From: Bacteroidales bacterium
GTDB taxonomy: Bacteria > Bacteroidota > Bacteroidia > Bacteroidales > F082
NCBI GenBank assembly: GCA_016285355.1
Contig: JAEEQP010000086.1
Location: 1 to 5,880 of the forward strand
Length of the DNA: 5,880 nt
Direction of reading: 5' to 3'
Notes under the pieces: model-generated
The model's input: only the letters and a program-made list of their open reading frames with translations
What the model was told of the DNA's origin: nothing
Database searches by the model: none
Shown: piece by piece, positions 1 to 5,123 of the stretch
How positions within the stretch are numbered: position 1 is the stretch's first letter
How the letters are laid out: every line of letters starts with the position of its first letter
Program-made: the position numbers and the translations under genes

Positions 1-713
1 ACAACTTGTCCACGACAACGTTCGTATGTGCCGCACACGTGGCATTCATCCAGGTCGTAGTGGAAACTCCAACCGCGCTCGGGGAAGCCTGTATGGAGAG
101 AACTCGACCAGTAGATGCCGAGGGTTGAGCCTATCAGCTCACCATCCAACCGGAAGCCCGCAGCGGGCAGGAAGATACTATTGCCGTTGTAGCCGGTCAA
201 GAGCCTTCCGTTCACACCGTTTTGGGTTGTCCATGTACAGGTCGTTTTTCGATACAGCTCCTCCCATTCTTCCATGGTAGCCATGCGCCAGCCTGCACCC
301 CAGTTGGCCGTAGCTGCATCATCAGCAGGCTCCAAGACGGTCAGATTATCAACAAATCCGTCAAGTCCCCAACACGAATCGGTGCAGTACTTGGTCATCT
401 CAAAACGATCGAAGGTACAATTGCCAAATTGGTAGCTTTTCCAATCATAAACGTCCTTAGGCGCGGTCTCGCCCCAGGCAAAATAATCGCCAAAGTCCTC
501 GGGATGGGTTGCCCCCACATTACAGGTTGCCCACAAGGTGCCGCTTGGCAGACCGAGGTCAACGTAATCGTGGCCACTAAGGATAACACTATCATCTACA
601 ATACTATCGTTTTGACCGTTGTCGCTGTTGTTCGGTTCATCAGGTTTAGTGCAACTCACCGCATAAAGCATCATCAACATTAGAACCACTATGGCCTTTG
701 TGAATTTGTCCAT
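1..713 (-). CDS. FISUMP-domain lipoprotein, 3' end cut by window edge
   Basis: The minus strand reads open from an ATG at 713 to base 1 with no stop: 237 complete codons. Residues 1-20 form a lipoprotein signal (Lys at 3 and 6, hydrophobic core 8-17, then AVSC with Cys21 as the likely acylated residue). An Asp/Asn-rich linker follows to about residue 46. The rest matches the FISUMP type (Fibrobacter succinogenes major paralogous domain) common in Bacteroidales surface proteins. Visible hallmarks are YVDLGLPSGTLWATCNVGA (50-68), FAWGET (78-83), GWRMATMEEWEELY (141-154), FLPAAGFR (181-188) and YWSSS (201-205). Members usually end soon after an RPV-like motif; this one breaks off at RGQV, so probably only a few residues are missing. 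The acidic residues after the lipid-bearing Cys (PDEP) would fit surface export in this phylum, but that is inference. Molecular function is unknown; the domain resembles C-type-lectin-like/formylglycine-enzyme-like folds. It is transcribed divergently from the TPM operon. Confidence 0.9.
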   Translation of the reverse strand, partial: MDKFTKAIVVLMLMMLYAVSCTKPDEPNNSDNGQNDSIVDDSVILSGHDYVDLGLPSGTLWATCNVGATHPEDFGDYFAWGETAPKDVYDWKSYQFGNCTFDRFEMTKYCTDSCWGLDGFVDNLTVLEPADDAATANWGAGWRMATMEEWEELYRKTTCTWTTQNGVNGRLLTGYNGNSIFLPAAGFRLDGELIGSTLGIYWSSSLHTGFPERGWSFHYDLDECHVCGTYERCRGQV

Positions 714-743
714 CTCAATGTTTGTTTTGACTTTGCAAAGAAA

Positions 744-774
744 CAAAAATAATCCTTGCCCATCTCGTTACAAA
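744..774 (-). promoter_or_regulatory. Bacteroidota sigma-A promoter for the FISUMP lipoprotein
   Basis: Read on the minus strand, TTTG (774-771) is followed by exactly 19 bases and then TATTTTTG (751-744). This is an exact match to the Bacteroidota -33 TTTG and -7 TAnnTTTG elements at normal spacing. Transcription should start near 737-740, leaving a leader of about 25 bases before the ATG at 713. A weaker alternative -7 (TTTCTTTG) lies just downstream. Confidence 0.75.
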
Positions 775-784
775 CTAAAATTAT

Positions 785-792
785 TACTTTTG
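785..792 (+). promoter_or_regulatory. -7 element for the TPM-ftsE operon
   Basis: TACTTTTG matches the Bacteroidota -7 consensus TAnnTTTG and sits 20 bases before the ATG at 813, giving a leader of only about 15 bases. No TTTG lies at the expected distance upstream (around 762-765); the nearest TTG, at 756-758, is too far at 26 bases. The promoter may therefore be weaker or activator-dependent. Its expected -33 region falls inside the spacer of the divergent promoter. Confidence 0.55.
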
Positions 793-812
793 CAGTCAAA
801 TTACACGAAAAA

Positions 813-1256
813 ATGTCCAACGCAAGAAAAATACTGAACAACGAGGAAGACCGCCGCGTGGTGGAGGCCATCAAACAGGCTGAACTGAACACCTCGGGCG
901 AGATTAAAGTACACATTGAGAACTTCTGCAAAATCAAAGCGGAAAGACGCGCTCTGTTCATCTTCAACCGATTGAAAATGGACAAGACACAACAACGCAA
1001 CGGCGTACTCTTTTACTTGGCTGTCAAAGACCATAAATTTGCCATCCTCGGTGATGAAGGCATTAACAATGTGGTGGAGGCCGACTTTTGGAACGACATC
1101 CGCGACCTGATGACTGCCGAATTCAAAGAAGGCCGCTTCGCTGAGGGCTTGGAGCAAGGCATCATGCGTTGCGGCGAAAAACTCAAGACCTACTTCCCCT
1201 ATCAAACTGATAAAACCAACGAAATCCCCGATGAAATATCCTATGAAAACAACTGA
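813..1256 (+). CDS. Small cytoplasmic TPM-domain protein
   Basis: A 147-residue protein made almost entirely of one TPM domain (TLP18.3/Psb32/MOLO-1 fold). It has no signal peptide or membrane segment, so it should be cytoplasmic. Visible family features are a helix followed by TSGEIKVHI (27-35, first strand), RNGVLFYLAVKDHKFAILGD (62-81, central strands) and FWNDIRDLMTAEFKEGRFAEGL (92-113, helix with the usual F-K-x-G-x-F/Y pattern). Size and form resemble the stand-alone TPM protein BA42 of the Bacteroidota species Bizionia argentinensis. I chose the ATG at 813 because it follows the -7 box and an A-rich leader; a TTG 57 bases upstream stays open but would begin before the predicted transcription start. 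The last codons overlap the start of the next TPM gene, suggesting translational coupling. Biochemical role is not established; phosphatase and metal-binding roles have been proposed for TPM domains elsewhere. Confidence 0.85.
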   Translation: MSNARKILNNEEDRRVVEAIKQAELNTSGEIKVHIENFCKIKAERRALFIFNRLKMDKTQQRNGVLFYLAVKDHKFAILGDEGINNVVEADFWNDIRDLMTAEFKEGRFAEGLEQGIMRCGEKLKTYFPYQTDKTNEIPDEISYENN

Positions 1257-2022
1257 TAAACATAAACTTACGCTTTTGTTTGTCCTGCTTCTCGTTTTGC
1301 TTACCTTCGGCACAACACTGAAAGCCCAATTGCCAAGTCCGCCCAACCCACCACGCTTGGTGAATGACTATACGGGCACTTTGAACTCCAACCAGATTAA
1401 AACCTTAGAGCGTAAACTGGTGGCATACAACGACAGTACTTCCACCCAAATCCTCGTCCTGCTCGTCGACGACCTGCAAGGCTATAGCATTGAGCAATAT
1501 GCCACGGAAATCGGACACAGTTGGGGTGTGGGACAAAAGGGCAAGAACAATGGCGTGGTCATCCTCGTGAAGCCCAAGAAAGGCAGTGAAAGAGGGCAAG
1601 TCAACATCAGCCCCGGCTACGGCATGGAGCAATATGTCACCGATGCTACTGCCAAGCGCATCATCGAGAATGAGATGATTCCCGCCTTCAAGGAAGACGA
1701 CTATTACAAAGGCATCAACAATGCCGTCAATGTCATCATGAGCCTCTGTTCGGGCAAATTCACCCAAGACGAATACGCCAATGGCGGCGACGGTATACCC
1801 TTTTGGCTCATCCTTCTTGTCATCATCGCCCTCATCCTCATTTTCCGTTCTTCCAACGGCAACCAGAACTATTCCGGTGGCGGTCAGCGCACCATTTGGA
1901 TTCCTACGGGCGGTTTTGGCGGTGGTGGATTCGGTGGAGGCGGTAGCTTTGGTGGCGGTGGAGGTTTCGGTGGCTTCGGCGGAGGCGGTTTCGGTGGCGG
2001 CGGTGCAAGCGGAAGCTGGTAA
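1243..2022 (+). CDS. Membrane-anchored TPM-domain protein with Gly/Phe-rich tail (YgcG-like)
   Basis: The protein is 259 residues from the chosen ATG. Layout: signal peptide about 1-28 (basic n-region, Leu-rich core, probable cleavage after LKA before Gln29); Pro-rich linker; TPM domain about 39-170 with LVNDYTGTLN (39-48), TQILVLLVDDL (68-78), NNGVVILV (102-109) and GYGMEQYVTDATAKRII (125-141); one transmembrane helix about 187-201 (FWLILLVIIALILIF); then a Gly/Phe-rich tail from about 223 ending in GGGGASGSW, the usual terminus of this family. Predicted topology is TPM domain in the periplasm and Gly tail in the cytoplasm. An in-frame ATG at 1231 would add four residues (MKYP); I prefer 1243 because it gives the more ordinary n-region. 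The overlap with the upstream gene is 14 bases (26 with the earlier start). In many genomes such genes accompany lemA; none is seen here. Function is unproven, probably envelope-related. Confidence 0.9.
   Translation: MKTTDKHKLTLLFVLLLVLLTFGTTLKAQLPSPPNPPRLVNDYTGTLNSNQIKTLERKLVAYNDSTSTQILVLLVDDLQGYSIEQYATEIGHSWGVGQKGKNNGVVILVKPKKGSERGQVNISPGYGMEQYVTDATAKRIIENEMIPAFKEDDYYKGINNAVNVIMSLCSGKFTQDEYANGGDGIPFWLILLVIIALILIFRSSNGNQNYSGGGQRTIWIPTGGFGGGGFGGGGSFGGGGGFGGFGGGGFGGGGASGSW
1909..2019 (+). repeat. Gly/Phe-rich low-complexity coding repeat
   Basis: This stretch encodes the tail of the membrane TPM protein as irregular copies of GGFGG, GGGF and GGGGS units, written with GGT/GGC/GGA codons and TTT/TTC. 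It is in frame and ends just before the stop. Such tracts are typical of the family, and copy number can change by slippage. Confidence 0.8.
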
Positions 2023-2058
2023 TCTTTTAATCACAAAACCTTCAAAACTTACAAAACA

Positions 2059-2787
2059 ATGTTCGACTCCAAAGATAAGCGTATGGCGACTGCACAACCG
2101 TGCGTCGCCGGGAAGCAGCCTATCATCGAAATCAGAAACGCATCCATATTCCAGCGGGAGAACCTTGTCCTTTCCAATGTCAACCTGACACTGAACAAAG
2201 GCGAGTTCATCTATCTAATCGGTCGCACAGGAAGTGGAAAGTCCTCATTGCTAAAGACTTTGTACGGCGAACTACCGGCCCGCGACGGCTACTTCTATGT
2301 GGCTGGCTATGACCTCACCAAACTCAGAAGAAAGGACATTCCCTACCTGCGCCGCAAAATTGGCATCGTGTTTCAAGACTTTCAACTGCTGTTTGACCGC
2401 AACGTGGAGAAAAACCTGGAATTTGTATTGGGTGCCACAGGCTGGACGGAGAAAGCCGAGATTTCGAGCCGCATTGACGAGGTACTATCGAAGGTGGGTT
2501 TAGCCGACAAGCGCAAGGTAATGCCTCATCAGATGTCGGGTGGTGAGCAACAAGGCATTGCCATTGCACGAGCCCTGCTCAACGACCCAGATGTCATCAT
2601 CGCCGATGAGCCCACAGGTAACCTCGACCCCGACACGACCTTGGAAGTGATGAAACTCCTACGCCGCATCAGCGAAAACGGCACTGCCGTGCTGATGGCA
2701 ACACACAATTACACGCTTATGCAGAAGTATCCTTCGCGTATTGCGAATTGCAAGAACGGAACGGTGGTTTGTTCTGAAATGGAGTGA
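2059..2787 (+). CDS. ftsE: FtsE-like ABC transporter ATP-binding protein
   Basis: A single ABC ATPase domain of 242 residues, the size expected for FtsE, which in the FtsEX complex couples ATP hydrolysis at the division site to activation of peptidoglycan hydrolases. Motifs in order: Walker A GRTGSGKS (55-62), Q-loop VFQDFQLL (104-111, Gln106), signature MSGGEQQ (159-165), Walker B VIIADE (179-184), D-loop GNLDP (187-191) and H-loop His216 in ATHN. The PTGNLDP stretch and FQDFQLL favour FtsE over LolD or MacB types. Oddity: residue 166 is Gly (GGC) where FtsE normally has Arg (SGGEQQR). No FtsX gene lies beside it; Bacteroidota commonly keep ftsX elsewhere. It starts 36 bases after the TPM gene with no obvious promoter or terminator between, so co-transcription is likely. 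A second in-frame ATG at 2083 would shorten the poorly conserved N-terminus by eight residues; 2059 is preferred for its A-rich leader, without certainty. Confidence 0.88.
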   Translation: MFDSKDKRMATAQPCVAGKQPIIEIRNASIFQRENLVLSNVNLTLNKGEFIYLIGRTGSGKSSLLKTLYGELPARDGYFYVAGYDLTKLRRKDIPYLRRKIGIVFQDFQLLFDRNVEKNLEFVLGATGWTEKAEISSRIDEVLSKVGLADKRKVMPHQMSGGEQQGIAIARALLNDPDVIIADEPTGNLDPDTTLEVMKLLRRISENGTAVLMATHNYTLMQKYPSRIANCKNGTVVCSEME

Positions 2788-2795
2788 TATTGACA

Positions 2796-2883
2796 CGCTT
2801 TGCGTCACTGCGAGGCACGAAGCAGTCCAGTCATCAAGCTTGTTCTCTGGATTGCTTCACTCCGTTCGCAATGACGCAAAGCG
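2796..2883. repeat. Long imperfect inverted repeat between convergent operons
   Basis: The left arm (2796-2830) and right arm (2847-2883) are imperfect reverse complements around a 16-base loop. The outer 12 bases (CGCTTTGCGTCA) pair perfectly; inside, TGCGA, GAAGCA and TCCAG are shared, with a few mismatches and a 2-base length difference near the middle. The form resembles dispersed repeats in many bacterial genomes of the type 'CATTGCGA...GAAGCAATCC'. It begins 8 bases after the ftsE stop, and its right arm carries the final eight codons and stop of the glycosyltransferase on the other strand. It could fold in transcripts from either side and act as a bidirectional terminator or 3'-end stabiliser, but no T-run follows on either strand, so it is not a standard intrinsic terminator. 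Confidence 0.75.
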
Positions 2884-3999
2884 ACCGAAAATAGCTTCGA
2901 CGATTTTCTTTGCATTCTCCTCATTATTATAGAGTTGCCGCATTTGAGCGTCGCGTTCTTCTATGTCCTCTTCGGTGAAATCTTCCTCCATCAGTCGTTT
3001 GATTTCAGCAATCATTTGCTCAGGTTCGTCTGCAACCACGCAAAGGCTTTCCAATGAAGTTCCCTTCACCATATCCGAATTGACCAAGCAGAAACGCCCG
3101 TTGTAAAGTGCATTCAACAGTTTCAGTTTCAGTCCTGTAGGCTGGTTGGTCACCAAAATGTTCACCTGCGCCTGCCGCAAAAGGTCAATCATTTCGGCAT
3201 CATCAGGATTGGCCACCAAGGTTACATTTGAGTATTTGTCAGCCAGTTTTTTCAACTTGTTCGAAGGGTTCAAACCCGCAATGATGCAATGCAAATCGAG
3301 TTCCGAGAACACATTCTCTATCAACCATTTGGCTGCTATCTCATTCTCCTTGACGGAGAGATTGCCATGATACAAAACGTATTCTCCCCTACCCTTCTCC
3401 GAGCACACCGAGTCTGCAGCATTGAAGCCTGGAATGAGAGTTACATTCTGGAAGTGTTTCCCGAAATAATTGGTATCTTTTTGCGAGATGGCGAAAATGC
3501 CCGATGCGTTTCTCAAAACCGACTCATAACGCTTTAGTTTCCAAGCCTCTGCAAAATAAAACAACTTCTTCCAACCCCACCGTTCCGAGTCACCCAAGCC
3601 TCTGTAATAGTCATGTTCCACATTGTGGGCACGCACATATATCTTTCTGTTTCTCAAGCGTTTGTCCGACAAAACAGTGGTCGTATGCAAACCCTCGCAA
3701 AGGATGGGATAATTGTCTTTCAACAAGTTCTGCACCAAAGCCTCGGAACGGCGTGAATTGACAATATACGGCGTGAAGCTCAACTGCTCGACAAAGGAAG
3801 TGTCGCGCTTGTAATACTTCACCTCATAACAACGACTCAAAACCTCCTGTTCGCCTCGACCGTACTCAAAACAATGCAAATGCACCTTGACACCCGCCTC
3901 TGAAAGAGCTTTTACACGATAGAAGACATCAATAACGCCACCGTAATTGGCTGGATAAGGCACATCGAAAGCGATAATATGTAGGTGATTTTCAGTCAT
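2857..3999 (-). CDS. Glycosyltransferase, probable GT4-like (GT-B fold)
   Basis: A 380-residue protein. N-terminal half: HIIAFDVPYPANYGGVIDVFYR (7-28) contains the Gly-rich loop after the first strand seen in GT-B transferases; YVRAHNVEHDYYRGL (121-135) is the conserved His-Asn region of the acceptor side. C-terminal half: YVLYHGNLSVKENEIAAKWL (207-226) begins the nucleotide-sugar domain, followed by IIAGLNPS (239-246) and PTGLKLKLLNALYNGRFCLVN (287-307), which takes the place of the usual E-x7-E segment; the classic Glu residues are replaced here. It has no signal peptide; a cytoplasmic, membrane-associated enzyme is likely. Donor, acceptor and product cannot be told from sequence. I chose the ATG at 3999, which overlaps the upstream stop by 8 bases (ATGACTGA); a 39-residue upstream extension runs through the neighbour's coding sequence and has unrelated composition. 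The last eight residues (RFASLRTE) come from the inverted repeat. Confidence 0.85.
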   Translation of the reverse strand: MTENHLHIIAFDVPYPANYGGVIDVFYRVKALSEAGVKVHLHCFEYGRGEQEVLSRCYEVKYYKRDTSFVEQLSFTPYIVNSRRSEALVQNLLKDNYPILCEGLHTTTVLSDKRLRNRKIYVRAHNVEHDYYRGLGDSERWGWKKLFYFAEAWKLKRYESVLRNASGIFAISQKDTNYFGKHFQNVTLIPGFNAADSVCSEKGRGEYVLYHGNLSVKENEIAAKWLIENVFSELDLHCIIAGLNPSNKLKKLADKYSNVTLVANPDDAEMIDLLRQAQVNILVTNQPTGLKLKLLNALYNGRFCLVNSDMVKGTSLESLCVVADEPEQMIAEIKRLMEEDFTEEDIEERDAQMRQLYNNEENAKKIVEAIFGRFASLRTE

Positions 4000-5107
4000 A
4001 ATGATGATAGATTTCAAGCAGTTTCTGTTCTTCGTTTTCCCAACACAAATCTTGCGCTGCAACTGCCAAATTCCGTTGCCATTGTTCCCTTCTCGCCTCG
4101 TCCAACAATGCCTCACGAATAGTAGCAGCTATGGTTTCAGGCTGATGATTCTCAATGAACAAACCTATGTCATATTTCCTAATAATCTTTTCAATCTCAG
4201 TCAAATGCGAAGCCACAATCGGCACGCCTGCCTGAATGAAGTCGAATAGTTTATTAGGTAAGCTAAAACGATAGTTGAGGTTGGTGTCCTTGTCGAGGCA
4301 GAAGCCTAATTCGGCAAGTTGCGTATGAGCCATCATTTGCTGATAAGACATCCTCGGAAAGAAGCACACTCGGTCGGTAATCTTCAGGTCTTCAACCATT
4401 TGCTTCAAAATGGGCAACACATCACCGCCACCGATAATCATGAGGAAACAATCATCTAAATACTGCATGGCTTGCACCAATTCCTCTGCTCCACGCTGGA
4501 TGTTGATGCCAGAGCCTTGCAATATTAATAGATGTTTGTCAGTAGGCAAACCCAGAGCTTGTTTGTCCCCCTTTAGTGGCAAAGCTTTTTTCAGTGGTAT
4601 ATTCCTGATAACATGGCACTTAACTCCATATTTCTCGCAAAACAGTTCGGCAATGGAATCGCAAACGGTAATCATCTCGTCCAACTTGGGCACCACGAAA
4701 CCTTCGATTCTTTTCCATACCTTTTGCACCTTGGGCCGATTGACCAATTCTGGGGTTTCGGTAAAATATTCGTGGCTGTCGAAAACCATCTTGCAGCCTT
4801 TCAAACGCGAAATGAAATAATTGGGCAGAATCGTATCCAAGTCATTAGACAGCAAAAGGTTAGCGCGATGAAACAGCAAGAAGAGAAACAATCGGATATT
4901 GTATTCGGCATAGAATAGCGGTCCTTTTTCGAAAAGTAACTTCATTCTGTGTACGTCGTAAGGTCGTTCATCCATTGGCGGACTTTTACGTTGCTTCCGC
5001 CCGACCAAAAGCACCTCATAACCAGCCTTTTGCAAAGCCAAACACGACTTGTTGACCCTCTGGTCCGTGACCAAATCATTGATAACCGATACGATGGCGC
5101 GTTTCAT
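3992..5107 (-). CDS. Glycosyltransferase family 4-like protein
   Basis: A 371-residue GT-B glycosyltransferase, normal length for the family. N-terminal (acceptor) domain: MKRAIVSVINDLVTDQRVNK at the start, LLLSNDLDTILPNY (84-97) and VFDSHEYFTETPEL (108-121), a combination frequent in Bacteroidota GT4-like enzymes. C-terminal (nucleotide-sugar) domain: LLILQGSGINIQRGAEELVQAM (193-214) with Arg205 in the expected phosphate-binding region, LMIIGGGDVLPILK (222-235) and YRFSLPNKLFDFIQAGVPIVAS (279-300), the equivalent of the E-x7-E donor-binding segment. It has no signal peptide. It starts 16 bases after the stop of the upstream peptidase-like gene and overlaps the next glycosyltransferase by 8 bases, so the three are probably one transcript and the two transferases translationally coupled. 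A role in surface polysaccharide or glycolipid synthesis is inferred; the sugar is unknown. Confidence 0.88.
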   Translation of the reverse strand: MKRAIVSVINDLVTDQRVNKSCLALQKAGYEVLLVGRKQRKSPPMDERPYDVHRMKLLFEKGPLFYAEYNIRLFLFLLFHRANLLLSNDLDTILPNYFISRLKGCKMVFDSHEYFTETPELVNRPKVQKVWKRIEGFVVPKLDEMITVCDSIAELFCEKYGVKCHVIRNIPLKKALPLKGDKQALGLPTDKHLLILQGSGINIQRGAEELVQAMQYLDDCFLMIIGGGDVLPILKQMVEDLKITDRVCFFPRMSYQQMMAHTQLAELGFCLDKDTNLNYRFSLPNKLFDFIQAGVPIVASHLTEIEKIIRKYDIGLFIENHQPETIAATIREALLDEARREQWQRNLAVAAQDLCWENEEQKLLEIYHHYD

Positions 5108-5123
5108 AAGACCAACAAACCTT

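Noticed and set aside
222..683. Plus-strand open frame of 153 codons
   Set aside because: It lies opposite the FISUMP lipoprotein, whose minus-strand reading gives strong family motifs; the plus frame gives none.
801..1346. Minus-strand open frame of 181 codons opposite the first TPM gene
   Set aside because: It is a shadow frame with no recognisable domain, and it spans the start of two genes whose plus-strand products are clear.
2023..2058. Separate promoter for ftsE
   Set aside because: No TAnnTTTG or correctly spaced TTTG was found in this 36-base AT-rich gap; it looks only like a leader for translation.
1405..2097. Long minus-strand open frame of 230 codons opposite the membrane TPM gene
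   Set aside because: It mirrors the real gene: its Ala/Thr/Glu-rich run is the complement of the Gly-rich codons, and it shows no domain, leader or neighbour context. The plus-strand frame has a signal peptide, TPM motifs and a family-typical terminus.
2796..2883. CRISPR repeat, tRNA or insertion-sequence end
   Set aside because: There is one inverted pair with no direct-repeat spacing, no cloverleaf or anticodon arm, and no transposase or target duplication nearby.
3997..4116. 39-residue N-terminal extension of the downstream glycosyltransferase
   Set aside because: It lies wholly inside the upstream glycosyltransferase in another frame and is unlike the family N-terminus, which begins MTENHLHIIAFD.
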